Notes: generated by a model not told the origin, from the letters alone. A stretch of 64,000 bases of DNA from Nostoc sp. 106C (GCF_002154725.1 NZ_MTAW01000187.1:1-64000), one strand, 5' to 3'. Positions 36,354 through 45,362 are shown, numbered from the stretch's first letter. Program-made: numbers and translations.

Positions 36354-37517
36354 TTAAAATTTGAGAATTTCGCGGTCATAATTTTCCGGGAGGGGTTCTA
36401 TTTCCCAAACTATACCTTCACCAGGTTCTAGAGCAACTTCTACGAAAAGTTGTTCTACGGCAGTTGTGGCGATATCTTCGTTACTAGGAAAAGGCTGTAA
36501 ATCTTCGGTGAGTAATCGCAGTTTAAACCCACCAGGTATGGCTGCACCTACTGTGGCGTTACGCAATTCAAACCGCCAGATGGGTGCATCGGGTTCGCCT
36601 TGTGGGATGACTAATAGTTCGTATGTTTGACCAGCGATCGCAAGTTGGCGAGACAGAATAGAATCTGGTTGTGTTGCTTCTACACCTTTTCCACCGACAA
36701 AACTCAATTGCAAATTCAAGCGTCCCCAACCGATAGTTTCTGCTGCTTGGGAAACGCCGCTTTGCAACCATTGCAGCACTGACCATTGTTCTGGTAAACC
36801 TAAACGTTGTTGATATAAGCTTTGTCGCCACCCCCCATGTTCAATTAACCCACCCCAAAGTTGAAAAGGGATGGCTAATCGGGGTGCCAATACTTCCGAC
36901 TTTCCCAGGCGAGCAATCAGGTTTTGGGCTTGTTGTTGTGGTAAGTTTGGCAGGGGTGAAATAGCGCTGCGTGTGGTTGTTTGCGGGCAAAGTTCTTGAG
37001 TTACCGCCAACACACTAATATCATTGATAATTTTAGTAGCGTCTAAAGAATAAGTGCGATCGCTTGCATCATAATTGCCATTATTCTTCAATTGTTCATG
37101 GGTACAGTAACCCCAAAGCCTAACGTAGCCTTCATCTGGTTCTACTTGCACAGCCAAATAATAATCACCAGCCCAACTAGGCAAATCCACCCATTCTTGC
37201 GGAACTCGCAATTCACTTAAATCAATAGTTTCACTGGGAACCAAAATAAATCGAGTGGCGTCTACAGAAACTGCGGTTCCATTTACCAGTTCCCAAAAAC
37301 TAGGTAAAGCAGTGGTAGTTGGCCAGACCTTTGCCTGTAATGTAAAATCCTCTTGCAACCAAGGCAAGACAACACTCAGGCAAAGTTCATTAATATAACC
37401 TTGATAGCGAGAAGTGGGGTTAGAAAAAGATGGACCCTGGAGATCCGCCTGATTTTGGGCATTAACTGGGATTTCTAAAATTAAATCAGTGGGGTTGGCA
37501 AAAGTAAATGCAGTCAT
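36354..37517 (-). CDS. DUF1822 family protein
   Basis: A 387-residue soluble protein of a cyanobacterium-specific family (DUF1822). Features are a beta-rich N-terminal part (WVDLPSWAGDYYLAVQVEPD, GYVRLWGYCTHEQLK) and a C-terminal region ending in LEPGEGIVWEIEPLPE. Family members are commonly encoded next to alternative sigma factors, as here (102 bp downstream of one). I infer a regulatory or effector partnership with that sigma factor, but the sequence does not show how. Confidence 0.82.
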   Translation of the reverse strand: MTAFTFANPTDLILEIPVNAQNQADLQGPSFSNPTSRYQGYINELCLSVVLPWLQEDFTLQAKVWPTTTALPSFWELVNGTAVSVDATRFILVPSETIDLSELRVPQEWVDLPSWAGDYYLAVQVEPDEGYVRLWGYCTHEQLKNNGNYDASDRTYSLDATKIINDISVLAVTQELCPQTTTRSAISPLPNLPQQQAQNLIARLGKSEVLAPRLAIPFQLWGGLIEHGGWRQSLYQQRLGLPEQWSVLQWLQSGVSQAAETIGWGRLNLQLSFVGGKGVEATQPDSILSRQLAIAGQTYELLVIPQGEPDAPIWRFELRNATVGAAIPGGFKLRLLTEDLQPFPSNEDIATTAVEQLFVEVALEPGEGIVWEIEPLPENYDREILKF

Positions 37518-37619
37518 GGCGGTTCCTCCGGAAAGTTGTTGGCTGGGATTTGTTATTAGTCATTGGTCATTGATCATTTATCCTTTGCTTCCTCATCCCC
37601 CTTATCCCCACTTTCCGTG

Positions 37620-38795
37620 TTATTCAGGAGATACACCGTAATAGCTTTGCAACCATTCCTCCATTACGGTACTCATACTTTTGAGTAGATCTGGAGTGAT
37701 AGAAATATGCAGGGTGTCTCGACTCCAATTAGCCAAAGATTTCAGCAAATTTTCCCTGGCTTTGGTCAGTCGCCGTGATACAGTATACTGTTTCATTTCT
37801 AGCTGTTTGGCGATTTTATCTTGATTTAGTCCTTCAGCGTAGTACAGTTGCACAATCTGTTGTGCTTCTGGTTCTAATTGGGCGATCGCAGTAACTAAAA
37901 CCTGATTAATTTCCGTTTGTTGAGAAGTCCTAGTTTGTTCTTCTTCTTGGGCAATAATTTCTTGAATTAAGGATGGTTGTTGATTTCCTGGCAGATTATC
38001 AATTAATTCCCAGGAATTATCTCCACCTTGGGTGATATTGAGAGATTCGGGAGTGGGATAAAGATATTTACGAGTAGCTTTCGCAGTAGTTAGCAACCAC
38101 TTCTCAAGGGTTGGGATGCCGATCTGCTGGTTACTTTGAGAATTGTAAGCTTTGGCGATCGCTTCCCATATTTGGTCATCTGGTCGAGAAAGCTTGCGCG
38201 AAGTCCCGGTGGTGGTGGGAACATAAAAAGTTTTAAAACAGTTCCAAGCAAGAATATAAGCATGAATATCTTCTTGAGATAAACCAGCATTTTCCAAAGC
38301 CTCCTGCAATCGCTTGTGCGAGACTTTACGTAATAGTCCCCAATCTGTACAGATATCAACTTCGTGACGCTGGCGCAAAGTTTCGCGGATTGCACTTGCA
38401 AAGATGGGGCCAGCGTAGTTTTTTAGGGTATGACCTTGACTGGGGTTAAAACCTTTAAGGACGCGATCAATGTGCGCGATCGCCACCTGAAAACAGTCTG
38501 ATAATTGGTACTGAGTACTGGCGAAACCATTCACAGTTTTTTGGGATATCCAATAGCAGGATTCTTGCAAATAAGCCGTGAGATGTTGCTTGGCCAAGGA
38601 TTGAGATTCGGGAAGCTGCCAAAACTTATACCAATAAAGCGCCCAAAAGTATTCGGAAGTTTCTTGCGGTGTGCGTTTGACACAACCTTGCATACTACTA
38701 CGCAATCTTGATTCTGTCGCCCAATGACTGAAGCGATCGGCATCGAATTGCACAAAAGTTGAAAAAATCTCAATAATGCTTTGCCGAGGGTGCAT
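37620..38795 (-). CDS. Alternative RNA polymerase sigma factor (sigma-70 family)
   Basis: A 391-residue protein. About 100-170 carries a degenerate region 2 (DRVLKGFNPSQGHTLKNYAG, ASAIRETLRQRHE), and about 295-355 a clear region 4 (AIAQLEPEAQQIVQLYYAEG, then a helix-turn-helix NQDKIAKQLEMKQYTVSRRL). No region 1.1 is visible, so it belongs among the non-essential group 3-like cyanobacterial sigma factors. It leads an apparent operon with DUF1822, two DUF4870 genes and an ADP-ribosylglycohydrolase. It is divergent from a run of secreted proteins. Which promoters it serves is unknown. Confidence 0.85.
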   Translation of the reverse strand: MHPRQSIIEIFSTFVQFDADRFSHWATESRLRSSMQGCVKRTPQETSEYFWALYWYKFWQLPESQSLAKQHLTAYLQESCYWISQKTVNGFASTQYQLSDCFQVAIAHIDRVLKGFNPSQGHTLKNYAGPIFASAIRETLRQRHEVDICTDWGLLRKVSHKRLQEALENAGLSQEDIHAYILAWNCFKTFYVPTTTGTSRKLSRPDDQIWEAIAKAYNSQSNQQIGIPTLEKWLLTTAKATRKYLYPTPESLNITQGGDNSWELIDNLPGNQQPSLIQEIIAQEEEQTRTSQQTEINQVLVTAIAQLEPEAQQIVQLYYAEGLNQDKIAKQLEMKQYTVSRRLTKARENLLKSLANWSRDTLHISITPDLLKSMSTVMEEWLQSYYGVSPE

Positions 38796-38867
38796 AAAAA
38801 ACTCGAAGCCTACCTAGAGAAGTAGTGAAGGCGTTTAAGAGTGCCTCCACAAACTTTACTACACCAA

Positions 38868-39668
38868 ATGAGAATCATGTTGCGACTTTCAATGAAATCT
38901 TTAGCACTTGGTAGTATGGTAGCTCTGTCTACTGCAACTACTGCTTTTGCTCAAATCCCTGTACTACAAAATTTACATCTAACTCAAGTACCAAGCTTTA
39001 GTTGTGGCCCCCATACTCAGACTTACGTTGTTAAGCCTTTAGATAACCGTCAAGGTCGAGGTATCCGCTGTGTCAAATTGAGTGAAGGTAGACCAGGAAC
39101 GACAATTCCCAAATTAGCTTGGTACGGTGAAGGTAATTGGGGTGGTGCTACCTATCGCCACGTGGGACAAGCGATTTACCGAGGTTCTAACCTAGTGGGT
39201 TTTGCCTCTGATATTCACGGAAACGGTGAAGATATTAACAATAACTTTCCTGGAAACCTGAAGGTACAAATCCTCAATGGTTCAACCATTCGTGTTACTG
39301 GTGCATGGAATGAAGAATGGCAATTAGTCCAAGCTACTAACTATAAGCCTTTACCCAGACCAAAAACTTGCGGTGGCTATTTCGATGAATACAAAGTTTC
39401 TGATTTAGCAGGAAATCGTAACGGTGAAGGCTTGCGTTGCGTTCTCCGTGTTGGTCCAAACAATACAACTTGGTTTGGTAACGGTAATTGGGAAGGTTCT
39501 ACTTATTCCCACATAGGCACACGTTCGTTTAATGGTTCTGGTGCTGGTGATATATGTGGTAAAGGTTTCGGCCCCATTTGTAACACCTTTGGTTGGGGTT
39601 CATTGAAGTTAACTCCTGTTACTGGTGGTTTTGATGTCACAGGTGCTTGGAGTGAAAAGTGGCGTTAG
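38868..39668 (+). CDS. Secreted protein with duplicated Cys/Gly/Trp-rich domain
   Basis: About 266 residues from the ATG at 38868 (the frame opens at a GTG at 38841; Met at 38877 and 38892 are alternatives). A signal peptide ends in TTAFAQ. Two repeats of about 100 residues follow: WYGEGNWGGATYRHVGQ and WFGNGNWEGSTYSHIGT mark the same position, each preceded by GxGxRCV and followed by VTGAW(N/S)E(E/K)W. Cysteines at paired positions suggest one disulfide per repeat. Function unknown; it should be extracytoplasmic. It starts divergently 72 bp from the sigma-factor gene. Confidence 0.72.
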   Translation: MRIMLRLSMKSLALGSMVALSTATTAFAQIPVLQNLHLTQVPSFSCGPHTQTYVVKPLDNRQGRGIRCVKLSEGRPGTTIPKLAWYGEGNWGGATYRHVGQAIYRGSNLVGFASDIHGNGEDINNNFPGNLKVQILNGSTIRVTGAWNEEWQLVQATNYKPLPRPKTCGGYFDEYKVSDLAGNRNGEGLRCVLRVGPNNTTWFGNGNWEGSTYSHIGTRSFNGSGAGDICGKGFGPICNTFGWGSLKLTPVTGGFDVTGAWSEKWR

Positions 39669-39800
39669 GAAATTGAAAATTTTAACCACCGATATATTTC
39701 TGAAATATTGCTGATAAATATCAAGGTTCTCTTACTCAATTAGTTAAATTAAGGAACCACCAAATCAAAACACAATTACTAATAATGGAGTCCTAATAAT

Positions 39801-40277
39801 ATGTTGAAACGTTCTTTAATGATTGCTGCTTCTACTGTAGCTTTAGCTACTGCTTTAGTTAGCCCGGCATTGGCTGCACCCGCTGATTTTGTTGGTACTT
39901 GGGTAAATAAGGATGCTAACACTCGTGGTGTTACTCGCTTAGTCATTACCTCAGCAGGTACAAATAAATTAAATATTCAAGTGTTTGGTAAATGTCATCC
40001 CACAGATTGTGATTGGGGAACTGCGCCAGTTGTTACATATGGACTTAATGTTCAAGATACAAACCATACCTATGGAACAGCTAACTATAACAAAGGTTTT
40101 TCCAATACATTATTAACCTTAGACTATGCTGGCTCTCAAATAATGTTACAAGGCTTCACTCAATTTTTAGATAACAGTGGGCGGCAAAATTATTATTCTC
40201 GCGATTACTTTCAAAAATCTACAAAAGTGAGAGTTCCACTGGAGTTTCCAACATATCCCATCACTCCAATTAGATAG
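39801..40277 (+). CDS. Small secreted protein, function unknown
   Basis: A 158-residue precursor. A signal peptide (MLKRSLMIAASTVALATALV to ALAAP) leads into FVGTWVNKDANTRGVTRLVI and regularly spaced beta-strand patterns ending in a Pro-rich tail, like small lipocalin-type or beta-barrel proteins. CHPTDCDWG holds a Cys pair. TAATGGAGTCC before the ATG supplies a Shine-Dalgarno. Its first 30 bases resemble those of the next gene, pointing to duplication of a 5' module. Confidence 0.75.
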   Translation: MLKRSLMIAASTVALATALVSPALAAPADFVGTWVNKDANTRGVTRLVITSAGTNKLNIQVFGKCHPTDCDWGTAPVVTYGLNVQDTNHTYGTANYNKGFSNTLLTLDYAGSQIMLQGFTQFLDNSGRQNYYSRDYFQKSTKVRVPLEFPTYPITPIR

Positions 40278-40437
40278 TTCCTGATTGATGATTGCTAACC
40301 ACAGATATTCATTGGTGTCCGGTGTTTATCTGTGGTTTTATTTTGAGCAATTTTATTATCATGCATAAACCACCCATGTCATACCTATGTAGTTAATGAA
40401 GAAAGAAAATCCAAAGATAATTAATGATGGAGTATTT

Positions 40438-40812
40438 ATGTTGAAACCTTCTTTAACTTTGGCGGTACTAGGTACAGTTTTAACTGTAAATGTAGTTAGT
40501 CCTGCTTTCGCTGGACCACAACCAATTGCGCCTAATGCAATTCAACTAAATAACATTTCTGGTGTTGCTAATTCCGATCCAGATAATTGGTGCGGAACGC
40601 GCGTTCCTGGCTTTCCACCCCGTCCACATTCTCAATCAGAAATTCTGGTAGGAAACAGGGGTATCCTAGCTATCGGTCCTAAACAAGACGATCCTGCTGG
40701 TGCTCCTAAATTAAATTCTCAGTTAAATTCAACTGCTGTAGGTAATCCAGGAATCTTGAATACTTTAAATCCTCAACCTTTACCACCAAAAAGTTGTGCA
40801 AACTTGAGGTAA
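40438..40812 (+). CDS. Small secreted Pro/Asn-rich protein
   Basis: A 124-residue precursor from the ATG at 40438, placed 7 nt after GATGGAGT; the frame begins 14 codons upstream but without a ribosome-binding site. A signal peptide (MLKPSLTLAVLGTVLTV to AFAGP) precedes a chain rich in Pro, Asn and Gly ending in LNTLNPQPLPPKSCANLR. Two Cys may pair. It appears disordered. Function unknown; a NPQPLPPK-type end recurs in cyanobacterial secreted peptides. Confidence 0.7.
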   Translation: MLKPSLTLAVLGTVLTVNVVSPAFAGPQPIAPNAIQLNNISGVANSDPDNWCGTRVPGFPPRPHSQSEILVGNRGILAIGPKQDDPAGAPKLNSQLNSTAVGNPGILNTLNPQPLPPKSCANLR

Positions 40813-40923
40813 TTTGATCTGCAAAAATTGCCATAGCTATGCTACCCCAACCTGCCGAAAAAGCAGCAGGTTGGGATAATCCAGTATTGTTGATAGTTAA
40901 ATCTTGGTCGGCGATCGCAAACC

Positions 40924-41406
40924 TTATATGCTTAATGCATAAGGTCTAGCTACCTTCGTATGTTTATCAAGATAGTTGACGAATAATTGCTTCAGTCGGG
41001 GGCTGACACCAGCATGTTCAAAGAATCCAAAGCCGAGATTCCTAGCTTTGGTTAAAGTTTCCTCTGGTGTTAATCCTTCTTGAATGGCTACACTCAACAA
41101 TGCGATTCCTGTTGAACGCATGGCTGCGGCACAATGTATAAGGGTTGGTTGAGGAAGTTGGTTTAGCGTAGTGAGGATTTTAGTAATTAGCTCTTCATTT
41201 AAATGTTCTAGCTTCAGGGGAACATTCGCGTAATATAGCCCCAAAGCTTCAACCATCTGTTGCTCATCCTTAACAAATCCTAGTTCATCAGGCGATCGCA
41301 GATTCAAAACCGACTTAAAACCCTCTTGTTTAGCTTGTTGAATTTGTTTATGTATGACTTGTCCTGTTGTTGTCAAGTTTTCATTAATCTGTATGGCGTT
41401 GATCAC
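40924..41406 (-). CDS. DUF442/beta-lactamase-hydrolase-like phosphatase
   Basis: A 160-residue cysteine-phosphatase-like protein: KSVLNLRSPDELGFV, YYANVPLKLEHLNEE and the P-loop HCAAAMRS, with Cys and Arg spaced as in the DUF442 family (CX4R). The usual glycine of the loop (CRSGTRS) is replaced by Ala/Met. The open frame reaches a TTG at 41442, but AAAGGAG lies 5 nt before a GTG at 41406, which decides the start. Physiological substrate unknown. Confidence 0.8.
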   Translation of the reverse strand: MINAIQINENLTTTGQVIHKQIQQAKQEGFKSVLNLRSPDELGFVKDEQQMVEALGLYYANVPLKLEHLNEELITKILTTLNQLPQPTLIHCAAAMRSTGIALLSVAIQEGLTPEETLTKARNLGFGFFEHAGVSPRLKQLFVNYLDKHTKVARPYALSI

Positions 41407-41531
41407 ATTTACTCCTTTGGGCTGTAAATAGTACTTTTGCAAGATGAAAAGTAAGGATTAAACAGATAATCCCCCTTCCCAGATTTTTGCCAGCAATTTA
41501 ATATCTGCTGTTGAATTGGTTTTGAGCAGTT

Positions 41532-41699
41532 ATGCAAACAAGCACAACCAAATCCAGCAAATTTCAAAAGCTTTCAATTAACGGCTTTGAAATTTGCCTT
41601 CTCGGGTTATTATTGTTGTCATTAAAGTACTATAAGTCTACCGATAAACCGTACTTTCAGGATATTATACACTTTTCCGATAGATTTGCGAGTGTTTAA
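41532..41699 (+). CDS. Possible small membrane peptide
   Basis: A 55-codon frame from ATG, MQTSTTKSSKFQKLSINGFE then ICLLGLLLLSLKYYKS, with one hydrophobic segment. No strong Shine-Dalgarno. A 14-bp inverted repeat (41557-41570 with 41584-41597, GCAAATTTCAAA arms) lies inside it, so the sequence may be a structured non-coding element instead. Confidence 0.22.
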   Translation: MQTSTTKSSKFQKLSINGFEICLLGLLLLSLKYYKSTDKPYFQDIIHFSDRFASV

Positions 41700-41783
41700 T
41701 ATAGAGATTTTTCTACAATTGGAAATGCCCTCACAGCCAGCAGGAGAGCATTATCACAGTCTTCCAGCCATCAGAAAATAAAA

Positions 41784-41890
41784 ACTCCAGATTTGCTGAT
41801 GGCGAATCTGGAGTCAGGAAACCAAGGGAAATAATGCATGACTCTTCACCAAGCTATAATCACCCCTATATCGTGGGGTTTCATCTACGC
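41784..41890 (-). ncRNA. Candidate small RNA ending in a strong intrinsic terminator
   Basis: On the minus strand a 10-bp perfect stem (ACTCCAGATT, 41814-41805, with AATCTGGAGT, 41793-41784) is followed by TTTTATTTTC. Upstream is a second stem (ACCCC/GGGGT, 41879-41862) and, before that, TAATAAT (41904-41898) as a possible -10 box. No open reading frame fills the interval, and the nearest minus-strand gene ends about 280 bp upstream of the -10 with no terminator in between. The predicted RNA is about 107 nt. No convincing -35 or NtcA box was found. Confidence 0.4.
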
Positions 41891-42182
41891 CAGGTACATT
41901 ATTACCTGATTCATATGTAAAGGAAATTTGTTACTTAAAAGACAATATGAAATACTTGTTTAAAGTTATTAGTGCAGCAAGTTGAGTAAATATTGCTGTT
42001 GCTGAATTAGAAAAGATGCTGCATTCAAGATTTTGTAGAGTTAATTAGCGTTTTAATAAGTGATTCCTAGAAATATTATAGATTTACATAAGTAGGTCGG
42101 TGTGAATATTTATCGTTGAGATGAGGCAGGAGGCAGGGAGGAAGAGGGTTTAAGCCTATTTGATTTTTCTTAACAAGTTTTT

Positions 42183-42440
42183 TTATGGTTTCACAAGCCA
42201 TGACTTTAATGCAGACTTAGCTATTTTTGTAGTGATCAAGGTGATAACCATAATTGTGATACCAGTTTTATAAGGATGCTCACTGCGCTCATCTTCACGG
42301 TAATATTTCTCACTTTGATAAGCATGATAATTGCAATTATTTGGTGAGATACATGTAGCAGTAACCGGATCTTGAGCAATAGCTAAAGTTAATACAGTTG
42401 CTATTAAGCATGGGTGAAACAGTAAAGTCCAACGATTCAT
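42183..42440 (-). CDS. Small hypothetical exported or membrane protein
   Basis: An 85-residue protein. A signal-like N-terminus (WTLLFHPCLIATVLTLAIAQ to VTA) precedes a short segment with two Cys (TCISPNNCNYHAY) and a charged stretch, and a second hydrophobic segment (GITIMVITLITTKIAKSALK) follows. No family recognised. The flanking intervals 41891-42182 and 42441-42712 contain no other gene. Confidence 0.5.
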   Translation of the reverse strand: MNRWTLLFHPCLIATVLTLAIAQDPVTATCISPNNCNYHAYQSEKYYREDERSEHPYKTGITIMVITLITTKIAKSALKSWLVKP

Positions 42441-42712
42441 AAGATAGAAACTTCGGAACTAGACAGTAATTCCTACACATCCTAAACAATCAATTTCTGA
42501 AACTTACTACGCTTTGCCTGTCAGTTGCCAGTTATTTTTAGATCTATTTCAATGGCCTGTCCCCTTGTAAAAGCAAACCCACTAGAGGAAGTGGCGTGGT
42601 AGCCGACAAGTGCAGCAAATTTTAGACGAGGTATAAATCCCCGTCTATTGCCCTTCCCCTGTTTCCTTGAAATAAATATGATGAATGCTTTTGGTTGTGC
42701 GCATTTTTAGGG

Positions 42713-44086
42713 CTAAACAACCCGGTTTTGATGGATACACTCTGCATACCATTCAAAGCTGGCTTTGGGAATGCGCTGTTGTGTATTGTAATTTACATAA
42801 ACAATCCCAAAAGGTCGAGAATATCCCCAAGCCCACTCGAAGTTATCTATGAAAGTCCAAAGAAAATATCCCTTCAAAAGATAGCCTTCATCAATAGCAC
42901 GATAAGCTGACTTTAAATACTGCCGTAGGTACATAATGCGGTCAGTATCAATCATTTCACCATTAGCGTTTAATTCATCTTCTGCTGCACAACCATTTTC
43001 AGTAATCATCACAGGTAAATCATGACGCCCCAAAGTCTCGCTGACATGACGAATTCCCCAATATATACCCTCAGGAACGATATTTAACCAGGGCATATAC
43101 ATTCGTGGGTAGCCTTTAGGAAGGTTGAGCAACTCATACCCTTTTTCGTTATCAACAGCACGCACATAAGTTCCACTGTAAATATTAAGACCTACAGCAT
43201 CTAACGGCTGATGAATTATTTCTAAATCACCTGGCTTAATGTCAGGGGCATTTTCGCCTAATTCCTCAAGCATGGCTGGGCTGTAAGCACCAGTGAGGGC
43301 AGGGATCAGAATACCCCCATTTAACCTAAAAGTGTGAAAGGCCTTTTTGGCAGCTGCTATGTGCTGAGGAGACTCGTTGATTGGAACCGTGACACCGATG
43401 CTATCTACCAAAGTAACCTTGCACGGAACAGGTGAAGCGGCGCGGATAGCTTGACACCCCAATCCGTGGGCAAGTAAGGCATGATGAGAAGTCTGCCAAA
43501 CTTCTTTTTGGCTGCTGAGGATTTTTCCTGGCGCGTGTACAGGTTCTAGCTCAACACCATAACTTGCGTGAGTAAAGTAGTAAATTTCATTGAGTGTCAT
43601 CCAATGGGTAATGCGATCGCCTAAGCGGCTAACAATAGCTGTAACATAATCAGCAAAATCAAAAGCCATCTGCCGACTTTGCCAAGTGCCATATAAATCT
43701 TCTAGTGCTTGGGGGCTATCCCAGTGATATAAAGTAGCGTGAGGAGTAATATTATACTTTTGCAGACAATCTACCAGACGCTTGTAAAAATCAACACCTT
43801 CTTCATTGACTGTGCCGCGACCATCGGGAATAATGCGGGGCCATGCAATACTAAAACGATAGTGCTTGATGCCCAATTCTGCCATCAGTTGCACATCTGT
43901 TTCATAAAGGTGATAGTGATCGCAAGTAATGGTAGCAGTATCATTACTTAAAATTTTTCCAGGTGTAGTGCTAAAGGTATCCCATACACTGGGTTTACGC
44001 CCTCCCTCATTAACTGCTCCTTCTATTTGAAAAGAGGCAGTAGCAACGCCCCAATAAAAATCCTCAGGAAATTGATAGATAGTCAT
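42713..44086 (-). CDS. Beta-glucosidase, glycoside hydrolase family 1
   Basis: A 457-residue retaining glycosidase. FPEDFYWGVATASFQIEGA and YRFSIAWPRIIPDGRG are family 1 signatures. The acid/base Glu is in TLNEI (about 166) and the nucleophile Glu in ITENG (about 360); the C-terminal LWTFIDNFEWAWGYSRPFG completes the active site. It has Ile where most members have Pro after the acid/base Glu. No signal peptide, so it acts in the cytoplasm on beta-glucosides, possibly glucosylglycerol-like or cello-oligosaccharides. It has no transporter or regulator beside it. Confidence 0.93.
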   Translation of the reverse strand: MTIYQFPEDFYWGVATASFQIEGAVNEGGRKPSVWDTFSTTPGKILSNDTATITCDHYHLYETDVQLMAELGIKHYRFSIAWPRIIPDGRGTVNEEGVDFYKRLVDCLQKYNITPHATLYHWDSPQALEDLYGTWQSRQMAFDFADYVTAIVSRLGDRITHWMTLNEIYYFTHASYGVELEPVHAPGKILSSQKEVWQTSHHALLAHGLGCQAIRAASPVPCKVTLVDSIGVTVPINESPQHIAAAKKAFHTFRLNGGILIPALTGAYSPAMLEELGENAPDIKPGDLEIIHQPLDAVGLNIYSGTYVRAVDNEKGYELLNLPKGYPRMYMPWLNIVPEGIYWGIRHVSETLGRHDLPVMITENGCAAEDELNANGEMIDTDRIMYLRQYLKSAYRAIDEGYLLKGYFLWTFIDNFEWAWGYSRPFGIVYVNYNTQQRIPKASFEWYAECIHQNRVV

Positions 44087-44232
44087 TTTTTATAGTTTTC
44101 TCTTGGATGAGATACAGGAATTTTGGCATTAGGCTGAACTGTCTCCAGCAAATCTATTTTAGATAGACACAAAAGCCTATAATCACAACGGAAACCATTA
44201 CTGAGTAAAAATTGTGTAATTGTATAATTTTT

Positions 44233-44270
44233 GATGCCTGCAAGCGTTCCGTCAGGTTGCCGCAGGCATC
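44233..44270. repeat. Dispersed hairpin repeat
   Basis: GATGCCTGC (44233-44241) pairs perfectly with GCAGGCATC (44262-44270); the loop contains CGTTCCGTCAGG. This is a type of short GC-rich repeat common between cyanobacterial genes. Confidence 0.6.
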
Positions 44271-44468
44271 GCCAATCATATTGAATCTACAACCTTCTAC
44301 GCGATCGCCAAAACAGCTATTGCTTAGACATGGTTACAGATTTTGAAGTTAACAATTTAAACCTTGAATTGGTAACAGTTATAGCTTTTTAGTCCATTTG
44401 TATGGAGACAACCCAGTTTAATCAGCCAAATACGTTGTTCATCTGTATCTGTAGCATCCAATATAGCT

Positions 44469-44502
44469 GTTCGCGTAGCGTCCCGTTAGGGAAGGCTATG
44501 GC
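44469..44502. repeat. GTTCGCGTAGCG-type dispersed repeat
   Basis: GTTCGCGTAGCGTCCCGTTA then GGGAAGGCTATGGC. A related unit in the opposite orientation is at 46467-46502. Together they bracket the radical-SAM genes. Confidence 0.6.
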
Positions 44503-44636
44503 AGACGAGCGAAACAAGAATACGTACTAAGTAGGGCAAAGGTTAAAGAAAGAAAGCTAGTTACATAAGCTTACTACCCTGCGATCGCCATTAAAAATTG
44601 AAACTTTTTTGGAATGATGACACAGATGGAATTTAA

Positions 44637-45263
44637 TTACTCTGTTTGCTCCCACAAACTTTGATAGCCAGTCACAATCCTGCTTCCATCCTTGAGAACA
44701 TGAATCTCTATCTGGTCACTAGCCCAGGTAATTTTGTCTTGGAGAGCAGGATTAAAAATATGAACTCGTTGATTGCTAGAAGAGACAGGGGAATTAGGAG
44801 AATGAATAGCCAGAGACTCCACAAAAGGGCCATCAATCAGGATATCTAGTTGCTCTAACAACTCTTGCGAACCTGGTGGTGCCGATTGAGATTGTAGTAG
44901 CTTCAGGGTAAACCCAGTAAATGACATCACATTCAAACCAGCAGCTTTCAGCTTGCGAGCTAGAGATGCCAATGCTGGTGCTTGCCAAAAGGGTTCGCCA
45001 CCAGAGAAAGTAACACCTGTATTGCGAGGGTTCTTGAGAATATTTTCGGCAAGGGTATCAACAGTAATCAATTGATTGATCTCAAATGGCCAGGATGCAG
45101 GATTAAAACAGCTAGGACACTCTCTTAGACAACCTTGCACCCAGACGACAGCACGACAACCAGGCCCGTTGACTTCGGATTCATCAACATAACCCATGAT
45201 GTTTAGATGCTCAGGGGGAATTTCTATAAGTGCTAGCGATGGTTTGCTTGACTTTGTTTCCAT
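44637..45263 (-). CDS. Radical-SAM activating-enzyme-like 4Fe-4S protein (NrdG-like)
   Basis: A 208-residue protein. GCLRECPSCFNP gives the CX3CX2C cluster motif, followed by VTFSGGEPFWQ (SAM-binding GGE) and the NrdG-like KAAGLNVMSFTGFTLKLLQS and LDILIDGPFVESLA. Such proteins use a 4Fe-4S cluster and S-adenosylmethionine to make a radical, classically in the anaerobic ribonucleotide reductase. No nrdD gene is in the window, so the partner is unknown. An AAAGGAGGAA Shine-Dalgarno precedes the ATG. It lies 99 bp downstream of a decayed radical-SAM gene. Confidence 0.87.
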   Translation of the reverse strand: METKSSKPSLALIEIPPEHLNIMGYVDESEVNGPGCRAVVWVQGCLRECPSCFNPASWPFEINQLITVDTLAENILKNPRNTGVTFSGGEPFWQAPALASLARKLKAAGLNVMSFTGFTLKLLQSQSAPPGSQELLEQLDILIDGPFVESLAIHSPNSPVSSSNQRVHIFNPALQDKITWASDQIEIHVLKDGSRIVTGYQSLWEQTE

Positions 45264-45362
45264 CTTTTTCCTCCTTTGAAGCGTTACCTGTCAACCGTTA
45301 ATATAGCGAAGCCATTGCCGGGTAATTTACTGGAATGTTGATGGCATGGTGAATTTGAGTAG

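Larger units (their letters stand above)
44087..44636. other. Intergenic region with repeat elements
   Basis: About 550 bp without a gene. It holds a GATGCCTGC/GCAGGCATC hairpin repeat (44233-44270) and a GTTCGCGTAGCGTCCCGTTA repeat (44469-44502). The beta-glucosidase promoter must be near its left end. Confidence 0.5.
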
